64,000 bases of DNA from Vibrio neptunius (GCA_019339365.1 CP079860.1:372001-436000); one strand, 5' to 3'; positions 1 through 8,613 are shown, counted from the stretch's first letter. Numbers and translations: made by a program. The notes: a model not told the origin generated them from the sequence alone.

Positions 1-317
1 GCGTTCGCTACGATGATGGCGAAAAGGTTGCTCAAATCGTAAAAGAGATTAAAGCAATGTTGAGAAATCACCCAGATATTGACACTAAACAGACTCTTAT
101 CGTCAATTTCAATGCGTTTGGCCCATCATCACTTCAAATGATGGTGTATACCTTTACCAAAACTGTTAACTGGATTCGCTACCATGAAGTCAAAGAAGAT
201 GTTCTATTAAAAATAATGTCTATCATTCACAAGCATGACGCTGACATCGCGTACCCGACTCAAACTCTAAAGTTTGAGCCACCAATTGCAGGCGAAGATT
301 CACACACTGATGTTTAA
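1..317 (+). CDS. MscS-family mechanosensitive channel, C-terminal part (5' end outside window)
   Basis: The reading frame is already open at base 3 and ends at 317, so only about the last 104 residues are present. The segment reads through motifs such as HPDID, QTLIVNF, FGPSSL, TFTKTVNW and AYPTQTL. These are typical of the cytoplasmic beta/alpha-beta vestibule of small-conductance mechanosensitive channels of the YnaI/YbdG kind. The family releases solutes through the inner membrane during osmotic downshock. The membrane part and pore helix are upstream of the window, so the subfamily cannot be fixed. Confidence 0.8.
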   Translation, partial: VRYDDGEKVAQIVKEIKAMLRNHPDIDTKQTLIVNFNAFGPSSLQMMVYTFTKTVNWIRYHEVKEDVLLKIMSIIHKHDADIAYPTQTLKFEPPIAGEDSHTDV

Positions 318-378
318 CCTATGACTTGATAACCTAAGTTATACAAATCACTGTGGTCACCATTTACTAGAGACGATC

Positions 379-837
379 ATGACTATGACGATAACCGAGC
401 AGATTAATGCTTCATTGGGTATTGAGGATATCTATATTTCTATTCGAATTAATGATAGCAAGACTAGTGATGTCATATCGAATATGCCGGATAAATATAA
501 AGAAATTTATTACTCTAAGGAATATCAACATATAGACGATACCTTTGACTATGCAGAGGTTGAACAGACAAAGGTTCGCTTCCCTAATTTCCTTGGTGAT
601 TATTATTCAAAGTATATTGCGAAAATGGAATCACACGGCTTTTACAATTTATTTTGTTTTTCTTTTGTATCTGACAGTAAGCTTATTTCCTGTATTGTTA
701 CAGTTCCTTGGAAGCCGATTGACAATCAAAAGCACTTTGAGCAGTTCCGAGAGGTAAGCCTCAATGGCATACAAAGTATATTAGAAGATTTCAAAAAGAT
801 TAAAGTGGTTAAAAAGATAGACCTAGATAGACACTAA
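379..837 (+). CDS. Stand-alone autoinducer-binding-like protein without a DNA-binding domain
   Basis: This 152-residue protein resembles the N-terminal ligand-binding half of LuxR-type regulators. Its segment with SNMPDKYKEIYYSKEYQHIDD lines up with SNLPYYVKESYRNEGWSDLD of the facing LuxR-type gene (834-1574). That covers the Tyr/Trp/Asp region that shapes the acyl-homoserine-lactone pocket, but the usual Asp-Pro is Asp-Asp here. No helix-turn-helix follows: the gene ends at a stop that overlaps the stop of the opposite gene by 3 bases, so the missing domain is not simply frameshifted. It could be a truncated paralogue acting on its neighbour, or a diverged protein with another role. Seen: the similarity and the absence of HTH. 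Inferred: function. Confidence 0.55.
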   Translation: MTMTITEQINASLGIEDIYISIRINDSKTSDVISNMPDKYKEIYYSKEYQHIDDTFDYAEVEQTKVRFPNFLGDYYSKYIAKMESHGFYNLFCFSFVSDSKLISCIVTVPWKPIDNQKHFEQFREVSLNGIQSILEDFKKIKVVKKIDLDRH

Positions 838-1574
838 GATATCCAACCCAAGCTTATTGCTTTCACGGCGGCGTCAATAGTCTTGTTAGCAATAAGTTTT
901 TCTCTTACATTCTTTAGGTTACTATGAACTGTTGATAGCTTGTATCCTGTTAGCTTTGATATTTCTTCTGCACTCAGTCCATCTTTAGCCAACGACAAGC
1001 ATGCTAACTCACCATAGTTCGGCTTTTGAATCTGTTTGTCGCTAAAAAGTGTCTTTTGAACCGCCATTGGGTTCAAAACCATGCCTGAAAATTTTATATC
1101 ATCGTTGGTTAATGATAAATCTGATATATATTTATTAATCATTTCCTTCGAAAAACCAATTACTTTATCATCAATAGCATTATGATATATAAAGGTATCT
1201 CTTTGACTAAAGCTGCCCACCACATAGGATATTTTCACTGACCCGAGTGTAGACGCTCTTGCATACAAATTATTAATACCAAACTTATCATTAATTACAT
1301 CATTAAAAGCCGTTTCTTTGGCATTTCTTGTTTCTCTACACATGAAAAGGCCGTGATGATGATTGTTAATCATAGGGTCTAAATCTGACCAACCTTCATT
1401 GCGATAACTCTCTTTGACGTAGTAAGGTAAATTTGACATCACTGAAACACTTGAACGAGTTTCAATATATAAGCTAAACAGATCGATATTGACCGCTCTC
1501 TTCAAATACTCAAAATCGGATTTTATATCTGAGTCTCTTTTAATTGAGAGGTCATTATTTGAACTCGATAACAT
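834..1574 (-). CDS. LuxR-family transcriptional regulator (solo, no luxI nearby)
   Basis: The protein has 246 residues. Residues about 20-165 form an autoinducer-binding-like domain with a Y-R...W..D-DP pattern. Residues about 185-245 form a GerE/LuxR helix-turn-helix containing YGELACLSLAKDGLSAEEIS and TVHSNLKNVREKL. The C-terminal half is a confident match to the family that binds lux-box-type dyads. The ligand half is divergent, so the signal may not be an acyl-homoserine lactone. No synthase gene is in the window, which makes it a solo regulator. It converges with the HTH-less paralogue at 379-837. A perfect 16-bp palindrome lies about 45 bp upstream of its start and may be its own operator. 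Confidence 0.8.
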   Translation of the reverse strand: MLSSSNNDLSIKRDSDIKSDFEYLKRAVNIDLFSLYIETRSSVSVMSNLPYYVKESYRNEGWSDLDPMINNHHHGLFMCRETRNAKETAFNDVINDKFGINNLYARASTLGSVKISYVVGSFSQRDTFIYHNAIDDKVIGFSKEMINKYISDLSLTNDDIKFSGMVLNPMAVQKTLFSDKQIQKPNYGELACLSLAKDGLSAEEISKLTGYKLSTVHSNLKNVREKLIANKTIDAAVKAISLGWIS

Positions 1575-1618
1575 TTTCTCAATCCACTTACTGTTTACGT
1601 CACTAGTTATCTAAATCA

Positions 1619-1634
1619 ACCCTAATTATAGGGT
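1619..1634. promoter_or_regulatory. Perfect palindrome in the LuxR-type gene promoter, candidate operator
   Basis: ACCCTA-ATTA-TAGGGT is a perfect 16-bp inverted repeat 45 bp upstream of the start of the LuxR-type gene that reads leftwards from 1574. LuxR-type proteins bind 18-20 bp dyads of this architecture, so autoregulation is a reasonable inference. The sequence itself is not a canonical lux box. Confidence 0.4.
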
Positions 1635-1729
1635 AACCATTAAGCCATAATTTTTGTATTGTTATTGGACAGCAGCTCTCGTAAGGCGTTGTATTTAAGC
1701 CAATTAGTATTCTCGTTAATGATGACGGC

Positions 1730-1758
1730 TACCCCTCACACAGTGAGGGGTATTTTTT
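1730..1758 (+). terminator. Rho-independent terminator facing rightwards
   Basis: A 10-bp perfect stem (TACCCCTCAC / GTGAGGGGTA) with a 3-base loop is followed by TTTTTT on the plus strand. It lies just past the stop of the leftward MFS gene, but its U-tract is on the other strand. It therefore ends a plus-strand transcript, and no plus-strand gene is visible upstream. Confidence 0.65.
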
Positions 1759-1760
1759 CA

Positions 1761-3005
1761 TCATGATTGAACTATGGGCTCCCTTTCGATGGGATCGTTA
1801 GCATGCTCTGCGTACCAATAGAGCCAGATCATTGAGATACATACGATAAAGCAGAAGCCAAACAACCAATTAGCGCCTAACCATTCGATCATCATACCAC
1901 CAAGTAAAGGCCCAAAAGCAAAACCTAATGTATACAGGGCGGTTGCACCAAAATACGAGCCACGTAAATGTGATGGCGCAAGGCGGTCAATTTGAACGTT
2001 GATGGTTGGAAAGGTCACCACTTCTCCTAAACTGATGATAAAACTAGCGACAGCCCAACCCATAGCGACATCTTTTGGTGACACAATGAAAGCCAATTGC
2101 CCAATCGCTATCAGAATCATCCCTATACGAGTACGTGTAAAAAGCGGTAGTTTCTCCATCAGTTTAAGCAAAGGAAACTGAAACAGAACAATCGTTGCTG
2201 TATTGATAAACAGCAGCATAGCGATCAAAGTAGCCGAATCCTCAATGCCACTTCTCACTATCACTTGAGGTACTGACGATTCTAGCTGTGCGTATACAAA
2301 CATCAACATCAAATTCGCTACCATCAGTAACACAAAGATTCTATCCTGGCTGATCACTTTAAGGGTTTGACGAAAGTTAGGTAACTGAGAACGATCCGGT
2401 TGTTTAAATTTACCTTTTCTTTCAATACCGAATAGAATCCAAAAGCAGTAAACTAGATGAGTAAAACCCGTCACCATAAACAGGTTTTGAGGGTTGGATA
2501 GCGCTAAAGTCACTCCGGCAAGCGGCCCTATCGCACCACCAATATTGAGTAAGAAATAACGCGCATTGAGCGCAAGTTCTCTGTCTTTTAAATCATCCAG
2601 AGAATCCCCTAATACCGCTTTAGCAGGTCCATCAATCAGTGGCTGCATGAGACCTGTGAACAGAATCAAAATGTAGAAATGCCAAACGTCACTGGCTAAC
2701 GCAATGCCATTGTATGCAAAAAAAGCAATGATACAGCCAATCGACATCAACCACTTTCGACCAAACTTATCTGAAAGATACCCTGAATAGAGGCCAGTAA
2801 TCGAACCTATTAAAGCTGAAGCCGCAAGCATTGAGCCTACTTCGATCGCGGAGGTACCATAATCCCGATAAAGGAAAACAATCAAAAATGGCCAAGCCAT
2901 AAAGTAACTGGTTCTCGCGATAAGTACACCAATCAGGACCGTCCATACAGAAAAGTTGAAACGCTTAACCCTTTCCCATTGAAATAGACTCTGTTCTTTG
3001 CCCAT
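1761..3005 (-). CDS. Major facilitator superfamily transporter
   Basis: With the start used here the protein has 414 residues and about 12 membrane segments. The MFS motif A is visible between TM2 and TM3 (SGYLSDKFGRKWLM). I chose the ATG at 3003-3005 because AAGGAG lies 7 bases upstream; an upstream TTG at 3068 gives 21 more residues without a good ribosome site. The family exports drugs or metabolites by proton antiport. The layout is MdtH-like, but substrate cannot be read from the sequence. The gene is monocistronic, with its own upstream space and an MBL-fold gene behind it. Confidence 0.75.
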   Translation of the reverse strand: MGKEQSLFQWERVKRFNFSVWTVLIGVLIARTSYFMAWPFLIVFLYRDYGTSAIEVGSMLAASALIGSITGLYSGYLSDKFGRKWLMSIGCIIAFFAYNGIALASDVWHFYILILFTGLMQPLIDGPAKAVLGDSLDDLKDRELALNARYFLLNIGGAIGPLAGVTLALSNPQNLFMVTGFTHLVYCFWILFGIERKGKFKQPDRSQLPNFRQTLKVISQDRIFVLLMVANLMLMFVYAQLESSVPQVIVRSGIEDSATLIAMLLFINTATIVLFQFPLLKLMEKLPLFTRTRIGMILIAIGQLAFIVSPKDVAMGWAVASFIISLGEVVTFPTINVQIDRLAPSHLRGSYFGATALYTLGFAFGPLLGGMMIEWLGANWLFGFCFIVCISMIWLYWYAEHANDPIEREPIVQS

Positions 3006-3098
3006 TGGCACACTCCTTAACTGATCGGCCTGTTGCATATGTGTTCGATCAAGTATATGAGTTTTCAACCCGAAAGACAGTGTTAGTTATACAATTAA

Positions 3099-3123
3099 TA
3101 AAAAAGCCCATAATCTGTGGGCT
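3099..3123 (-). terminator. Rho-independent terminator of the MBL-fold gene
   Basis: On the minus strand, AGCCCA - 7-base loop - TGGGCT is followed by TTTTTT, about 30 bases after the stop of the gene at 3154-4329. It separates that gene from the MFS gene transcribed in the same direction. Confidence 0.8.
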
Positions 3124-3153
3124 CTCATTTAAATAGCGATAATATTTAGATAG

Positions 3154-4329
3154 TTATAGCGTGTTATTTTGCAAACTAAAGCCCATTTTAGCGCCCCTTT
3201 CTTCATAGTTTTCCCACCAGAATGATGTACTGATGTCGTGATTAAGCTCTAATGTCTCTCCAACCATGGGAGTAACTAAATTTGTGCCTTGACCATTCGC
3301 TTCTTCGATAAGATCCGTCATCGGCTCGTCCCACTTGTGAGCAAACAATTCAAAAGTAGACCAATGCACTGGGAAGAGCTTTTCCGCTCCTAGATCAATA
3401 AAGGCTTGCATCGTATGACGAGCTTGCATGTGACCCCAGTTCTCAACTGGGAAACCGCTGCCATTCTTCACATTCGCCGCAACTTCAATAAATGCCATGT
3501 CAAAAGGCCCCAGTCTGTCACCTATTTCTTTAAAGTGTGAATCATAAGCAGAATCTCCACTGTAAAAAAGCGCTCCAGATTGCCCCTTAATAGACCAAGA
3601 AGCCCAAAGCGTGCTATTTGAATCAAAGCCGGTTCTTCCGGAGTTATGATTAGCAGGAGTTGCAGTTAATATCACACCATTGAGAGATGTCGATTCCCAC
3701 CAATCAAGTTCTTTAATTTTATCCGGGCTCACTCCCCAGCGTTCAAGGTGCCTACCGACTGCGAGTGGCACCATAAACACCACCTCTTTATCGGCATAAT
3801 AGCGGATAGTCGATTCTTCCAAATGATCGTAGTGATCATGAGAGATAACGATGGCATCTGGAAGAGGCAATTCATTACGCTCGACCGGCGCTTTGACGTT
3901 GCGAGAAAATAGTTTCTTCGCAATCCAAGGTGAAGCATATTCAAACACAGGATCAATCAGAATTCGTGTACGATCGATATCAATGAACAGGCTTGAATGG
4001 CCTAGCCAGGTCACCCGTATTTCTTCGCTACGCCGAGCCAACTTCTCAGTATCAATAGACGCATGAGGCAAGCTAGAACTGGGCTTTAATGATTTTCTTT
4101 CAAAGAAAAACTTCCACATTACCGCAGACATACTTTCGGGGCTTGGCACGTTAGGCATTCGAACTATGGCCTTACCGTCCTGAAACTGATTTGAGTTTAC
4201 AATGCGTTCAGCTCTTAAGCTTTCGCTTTGTTGCAACTCAACGTCACTCTTTGCTTTAAGAAGCTGACTAAACCCCATAACACCGAGTGCTGAAATTACC
4301 GATGCTTTGATCATATTGCTCATTTTCAT
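3154..4329 (-). CDS. MBL-fold metallo-hydrolase, UlaG/NAPE-PLD-like, with N-terminal membrane anchor or signal
   Basis: The protein has 391 residues. Residues 5-25 are a hydrophobic leader (MIKASVISALGVMGFSQLL), so the enzyme is probably exported or anchored. The metallo-beta-lactamase fold follows: TWLGHSSLFID, ILIDPVF, the metal-binding motif SHDHYDH near the middle, the GDSAYD segment and a late HWSTF. This pattern is seen in the UlaG and NAPE-phospholipase D-like branch, which hydrolyses phosphodiester or lactone bonds; the substrate here is unknown. It is divergent from a TetR-type gene with two operators in the 103-bp gap, so it is probably repressed by that protein. Confidence 0.8.
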   Translation of the reverse strand: MKMSNMIKASVISALGVMGFSQLLKAKSDVELQQSESLRAERIVNSNQFQDGKAIVRMPNVPSPESMSAVMWKFFFERKSLKPSSSLPHASIDTEKLARRSEEIRVTWLGHSSLFIDIDRTRILIDPVFEYASPWIAKKLFSRNVKAPVERNELPLPDAIVISHDHYDHLEESTIRYYADKEVVFMVPLAVGRHLERWGVSPDKIKELDWWESTSLNGVILTATPANHNSGRTGFDSNSTLWASWSIKGQSGALFYSGDSAYDSHFKEIGDRLGPFDMAFIEVAANVKNGSGFPVENWGHMQARHTMQAFIDLGAEKLFPVHWSTFELFAHKWDEPMTDLIEEANGQGTNLVTPMVGETLELNHDISTSFWWENYEERGAKMGFSLQNNTL

Positions 4330-4348
4330 GACCTACTGGCTACCCAAG

Positions 4349-4372
4349 AAAGTAAACGATGGTGTATACTTT
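4349..4372. promoter_or_regulatory. TetR-type operator 1 (proximal to the MBL-fold gene)
   Basis: AAAGTAAAC - 6 bases - GTATACTTT is a 9-6-9 inverted repeat with one mismatch. The same motif recurs perfectly at 4389-4412. The centres are 40 bp apart, in the intergenic space between the divergent MBL-fold and TetR genes. Confidence 0.7.
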
Positions 4373-4388
4373 AGTCACTGCAGCATTA

Positions 4389-4412
4389 AAAGTAAACACA
4401 ATCGTTTACTTT
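4389..4412. promoter_or_regulatory. TetR-type operator 2 (proximal to the TetR gene)
   Basis: AAAGTAAAC - ACAATC - GTTTACTTT is a perfect 9-6-9 inverted repeat ending 20 bp before the TetR start. It shares its arms with operator 1. Size and symmetry fit a TetR-family dimer site. Confidence 0.75.
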
Positions 4413-4432
4413 AAGTACTTTGAGATACGTGC

Positions 4433-5042
4433 ATGATTAAACGAAGCGATATAAAACAAGAAGATATCATCAGATCCGCCATTGAAGTTTTTTTCTCAAA
4501 AAGGCTTTGAGCAAGCCAGTATGGAAGGTATTTCCAAACATGCGGGAGTTTCCAAACGCACGTTATACAAATACTACCCAAACAAGGATGCACTATTTGA
4601 AGTCATTGTAGGAAAGCTACTGTGTCGCTTTGATGAACAATGTGAGCTTAAATTTGAACCTTCTGTTTCAGTTGCAGAACAGCTCGTTGATATCACAGTC
4701 AATAAAATGGGTTACATCAACACAGAAGATTTCCAAATGACTGCGCGCTTGGTTATGGCCGAGTGCATTCGTTGTTCTCATACGTCACAACTGTTGATGA
4801 AGCAGTTTGCCGCTATCGAAGATTCCTACGGTTTGAATCAATGGGCTCAAGAAGGGATTGATGCCGGTGTGCTTGAAATCGACGATATACCGATGGCCAT
4901 CGAGCAATTTATAGGCAGCATCAAGGCGATCGTATTTTGGCCACAATTGTTAGGTCACCAACCACCGGCAAGTAACGAACAACTAAAATCCACTGTTGAA
5001 TATGCTGCTTACACCTTTGTGGCCAGACATCAAAAAAAATAG
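4433..5042 (+). CDS. TetR/AcrR-family regulator, reading frame broken by one extra T
   Basis: From ATG 4433 the frame reads MIKRSDIKQEDIIRSAIEVF and then stops early. The rest of a normal TetR N-terminus (SQKGFEQASMEGISKHAGVS, then KRTLYKYYPNKDALFEV) is in another frame from about 4482 to 5042. With six instead of seven T at 4488-4494 the two parts join as IEVFSQKGFEQ, the usual family consensus. The restored protein has about 202 residues: an N-terminal HTH and an AefR-like C-terminal ligand domain. A short version could start at TTG 4482 but would lack half of the HTH. It probably represses the divergent MBL-fold gene and itself through the two operators upstream. Confidence 0.75.
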
Positions 5043-5051
5043 CTTTCCTTC

Positions 5052-5081
5052 AGACAAGGGCACTCACAAGAGCCCTTGTCT
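5052..5081. terminator. Hairpin downstream of the TetR gene, weak terminator
   Basis: AGACAAGGGC and GCCCTTGTCT form a perfect 10-bp stem with a 10-base loop, 10 bases after the TetR stop. There is no U-tract on either side, so it may be an mRNA-end structure and not a classical terminator. Confidence 0.4.
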
Positions 5082-5475
5082 ACCTAACGTCTTCTTGGAC
5101 TCTTGTCAGCCACCTCAAAGCCAATCACAATGAGAAAGTAAAGTAAATAGCAAACACTGAGCGTTCTTATATATAAGAAACCCAAAACCATCGACTGTTT
5201 CTATTTTGAGAAAACCAGATAAATAGAAAATATAAATGAGATAAATCTATTCAATAGTACAAATAATACGCCATCAAACAAACAATCTACTCCCTATCTA
5301 AGTCTCTATTTATTAAGAATAATTTAGAAATTCTCTTGTTCACAGAAAATACGCCACCAGTCTTAATATTGAGCCACCTTATATCATTGCAACCTATATA
5401 AAGATGTTATAAAAATGCGCCTTGCTATTTTCAAATAAAACCTTACGGGAATTACATGTATTTCAGGAGCTCACA
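5082..5475. other. AT-rich leader region of the exopolysaccharide operon, no gene
   Basis: This roughly 390-bp gap holds no credible open reading frame. It is strongly A+T-rich and leads into the exopolysaccharide operon, so it probably carries that operon's promoter. The ribosome site AGGAG is at about 5466-5470. I could not pick out a single convincing operator. Confidence 0.5.
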
Positions 5476-6870
5476 ATGAGTGAACGAGGAAGGATACGTA
5501 TTACCAATTATCACGGTAAAATCTTTTATCGTTTGATTGACTGTTTGGTAATATTGGGTGCGTTGTATATCGCGATAAAAGCCAACGCCCATACTGTTAC
5601 CTTAGGTTACGTCTCTGCGGGATTGATGGGGGTCATCATCTACTCTTTCATCGCTGAAAGCTTAGATATATACAGCCACTGGCGTACCGCAAAACTTCGT
5701 TCACTTGCGCTTTACACTTCGTTCTGTTGGTTCTCGACCGTTGGCGGACTTACGTTACTCAGTTATTTTTCAAAAACGGGTCCAGACTTCTCCAGACTGA
5801 TCATAGGGTGTTGGATCGTTTCCACTTTTGCCGCCTTACTTATATGGCGGGCTTTTGCGTTTATGGCCCTGTATTATCTTCATCAACGCGGTGTGCATAC
5901 AAAGAAAGCAGCGATCATTGGCTTAACTCCTCAAGGTTTAGAATTATCAAAAAACTTGAATAGCCATCCAGAGTTGGGGATACAACTCACTGGTTTTTAT
6001 GATGATAGAGAACCGAAAAGACTGTCCAGCGACCTACCTATATTGGGCACAATTAAAGATGCAATCGCGTTGGCCAAAAACGGTGAAGTGCAAAACATCT
6101 ATATCGCGTTACCTATGCAGGCACAAAAGCGTATTTCAGATATCTTAGAAGCCTTTTCGGACAGCACTGTTAATACCTACGTTGTACCAGACTTTTTTAC
6201 CTTTAACTTGCTTCATTCTCGCTGGTATACCATTGGTGATGTAAACGCTTTCAGCATATTCGACACGCCATTTAATGGTTTATCTACCTGGCTTAAGCGT
6301 TTAGAGGATCTTGTTCTAAGCAGCCTGATACTCCTCTTGATAAGCCCAATACTTCTTGCTGTTGCTATCGGAGTTAAAATCTCTTCTCCAGGACCGATTG
6401 TATTCAAACAGCTCAGATATGGCCTGGATGGCAAGCCAATCAAAGTGTGGAAGTTTCGCAGTATGAAGGTGATGGATAACGGTGAAAAAGTTGCTCAAGC
6501 CACAAAGAATGACCCTAGAGTGACCAAATTTGGTGCCTTTATACGTCGAACATCACTGGATGAATTGCCACAGTTTATTAACGTACTCCAAGGCCGAATG
6601 TCTATCGTTGGACCGCGTCCTCACGCAGTGGCGCACAACGAAGAATACCGAACAATTGTTAACCGTTACATGTTACGTCACAAGGTAAAACCTGGCATCA
6701 CAGGCTGGGCTCAGGTTAATGGTTGGCGTGGTGAAACTAACACCATCGACAAGATGGAAAAGCGTGTCCAATTCGATCTCGACTATATCCACAGATGGTC
6801 ACTATGGTTCGACCTTAAGATCGTTTTCCTCACTGTTTTCAAAGGTTTTGTTGGCAAAAATGCCTATTAA
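5476..6870 (+). CDS. Undecaprenyl-phosphate sugar phosphotransferase (VpsL/CpsA/WcaJ-like)
   Basis: The protein has 464 residues from ATG 5476, which has AGGAG 5 bases upstream; the frame is open to 5422 but that start has no ribosome site. Four hydrophobic segments near the N-terminus are followed by a cytoplasmic Rossmann-like part (KKAAIIGLTPQG). A fifth segment precedes the bacterial sugar-transferase domain, with KISSPGPIVFKQLRYG, WKFRSM, RTSLDELPQ and SIVGPRPHA. The family moves a sugar-1-phosphate, often glucose, onto undecaprenyl phosphate in the inner membrane and starts the repeat unit. It heads a closely spaced operon through 11510 with the same order as V. cholerae vpsL-M-N-O-P. 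Confidence 0.88.
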   Translation: MSERGRIRITNYHGKIFYRLIDCLVILGALYIAIKANAHTVTLGYVSAGLMGVIIYSFIAESLDIYSHWRTAKLRSLALYTSFCWFSTVGGLTLLSYFSKTGPDFSRLIIGCWIVSTFAALLIWRAFAFMALYYLHQRGVHTKKAAIIGLTPQGLELSKNLNSHPELGIQLTGFYDDREPKRLSSDLPILGTIKDAIALAKNGEVQNIYIALPMQAQKRISDILEAFSDSTVNTYVVPDFFTFNLLHSRWYTIGDVNAFSIFDTPFNGLSTWLKRLEDLVLSSLILLLISPILLAVAIGVKISSPGPIVFKQLRYGLDGKPIKVWKFRSMKVMDNGEKVAQATKNDPRVTKFGAFIRRTSLDELPQFINVLQGRMSIVGPRPHAVAHNEEYRTIVNRYMLRHKVKPGITGWAQVNGWRGETNTIDKMEKRVQFDLDYIHRWSLWFDLKIVFLTVFKGFVGKNAY

Positions 6871-6890
6871 GTCATGGACATGATTTTATT

Positions 6891-8081
6891 ATGAATAGAT
6901 TCAACACATTCATCTCATCCACTAGCTCAGTGCTGACGCTTGTGGTTGCTTATTCAGCCCATGCGGCCCCAACACCCGTGCCGATTGAAACCGAATCAGG
7001 CATCGCAATCGTACCTTATCTGAACCTCTACAGCGGCCATAACAACAACGTCGCTAAAGAAGAGTTCAATGAAACCAGCTCTTGGTTTGCAGTCTATGAA
7101 CCTGGCGTGGGCTTTGAACTGGAAAATGGCAAGCAAAAACACAACTTAGGCTATCGCATTCAACGCGGTGAATTCTTCAGCTCTCAACGTGACAACTATA
7201 CCGATCATTTTCTTGATCTTACGAGTTATTGGGAAGTCAATTCGAGAAATGCACTCGACCTACGCTATAGCGTAGCCAAAACGCACGAAAATCGTGGTGA
7301 TAATGACACGACAACCAACCTCGACTACAACAAATATGTCTCAAACTCGTTCAATATTGGCTATCGCTATGGCAGCACTGAAGCAAAAGGCCAAATTGAG
7401 ACCAATTTGGGCTGGGGTGATTTGTCGTACAAAAATAACCGAGACGTCACTCGCTATCAGGATTGGGATGAAGGTCGATTCAGCACCGCATTCTTCTACA
7501 AGGCGTTGCCAAAAACTGCTTTATTAGCTCAATACGCCGTCAATGACCGAAGCTACAACGAAGTCGCATTGGGCTCTAGCGAACGTGATAGCCTGCACCA
7601 TTTCATTTATCTAGGTACATCATGGGATGCGACAGGTAAACTTCGTGGGAGCGTTAAACTGGGCTATCAGAACAAGGATTTTGACGCACCACAACGAGAG
7701 AGTTTTAACTCATTCTCTTGGGATATTGACGTTGCTTATATGTTGAGAAGCTATTCAGCTGTGGAGTTTAAAACCAGTCGTAAGTCGACAGACCCGAATG
7801 GCTTGGGCGGTGCGATCGACAACTCTATTTACAATGCAAATTGGTCACATAACTGGTCACAAATTGTCTCTACCCACGCAGAACTTTCCTATCTGTCTGA
7901 GGACTATACAGACAGCGTGCGAAAAGACGACACGTCGAAAGCCAGTGTTTACCTCGATTATGACTTTCGCCGCTGGCTGACATTCAAAGGCGGTGTGTCT
8001 TACGAATCACGTGACTCAAATCTAACCAACTTTAGCTATAACCAATCCGTGTATTATTTCTCGGTCGAAGGTGTGATGTAA
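6891..8081 (+). CDS. Outer-membrane beta-barrel protein of the exopolysaccharide locus (VpsM-like)
   Basis: The protein has 396 residues with a signal peptide ending near AHA-AP (residue 25). The rest is a series of alternating amphipathic strands rich in Tyr, Trp, Asn and Asp, ending in an aromatic strand (VYYFSVEGVM), as expected of an outer-membrane barrel. It matches by type and place the barrel protein found between the initiating transferase and the export protein in vps/cps loci. Such barrels may help pass the polymer through the outer membrane; the exact job is not settled. Confidence 0.72.
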   Translation: MNRFNTFISSTSSVLTLVVAYSAHAAPTPVPIETESGIAIVPYLNLYSGHNNNVAKEEFNETSSWFAVYEPGVGFELENGKQKHNLGYRIQRGEFFSSQRDNYTDHFLDLTSYWEVNSRNALDLRYSVAKTHENRGDNDTTTNLDYNKYVSNSFNIGYRYGSTEAKGQIETNLGWGDLSYKNNRDVTRYQDWDEGRFSTAFFYKALPKTALLAQYAVNDRSYNEVALGSSERDSLHHFIYLGTSWDATGKLRGSVKLGYQNKDFDAPQRESFNSFSWDIDVAYMLRSYSAVEFKTSRKSTDPNGLGGAIDNSIYNANWSHNWSQIVSTHAELSYLSEDYTDSVRKDDTSKASVYLDYDFRRWLTFKGGVSYESRDSNLTNFSYNQSVYYFSVEGVM

Positions 8082-8085
8082 GCTC

Positions 8086-8604
8086 ATGAAGTGTCTATTT
8101 TCAATTCTTCTGCTGTGCCTTTCATTTCAAGTTATCGCTAATGATGATCTGTATCATCTTGGTGTTGGCGATCTGATCAAAGTTCAGGTTTATGATGAAC
8201 CTGAACTGTCACTCGAAACTCGCGTTAGCGACAGCGGTTCAATGGATTATCCTTTCTTAGGCAGTATTGCACTCAAGGGCCGTACGCTTCGAGAGGTAAA
8301 GGAATCGATCCATGATGGTTTACTGGATGGCTATTTAGTCAATCCAAATGTTTACGTCAGTGTGGTTGAGTATCGTCCTTACTTTATCAATGGTGAAGTC
8401 ATGACTTCAGGCGGCTATCCATTTCATCCCGGGCTAACGGTCAATCAAGCGATTACCATAGCTGGAGGTTTTACTGAGCGCGCTTCAAAAACCAAAATTT
8501 TTGTTTCGTCCAGCGATCAGCCTAACGCAAAACCGGCCCGTGTTTCCCTACTTCATCGAATCCAACCAGGTGACATCATCACTGTGGAAGAAAGCTTCTT
8601 TTAA
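8086..8604 (+). CDS. Polysaccharide export protein, Wza-type, short (VpsN-like)
   Basis: The protein has 172 residues with a signal peptide (cleavage near VIA-ND). The Poly_export domain is visible as YHLGVGDLIKVQVYDEPELS, followed by one SLBB-like segment (FINGEVMTSGGYPFHPGLTV). Full Wza proteins are about 380 residues with a lipid anchor and a C-terminal helix; this one has neither, so it is the short periplasmic type. It lies 4 bases after the barrel gene and directly before the Wzc-like gene, which fits an envelope-spanning export complex. Confidence 0.85.
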   Translation: MKCLFSILLLCLSFQVIANDDLYHLGVGDLIKVQVYDEPELSLETRVSDSGSMDYPFLGSIALKGRTLREVKESIHDGLLDGYLVNPNVYVSVVEYRPYFINGEVMTSGGYPFHPGLTVNQAITIAGGFTERASKTKIFVSSSDQPNAKPARVSLLHRIQPGDIITVEESFF

Positions 8605-8613
8605 TTGAATATT

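Noticed and set aside
834..1574. Complete LuxI/LuxR quorum-sensing pair
   Set aside because: No acyl-homoserine-lactone synthase gene is present in the window; the regulator is a solo.
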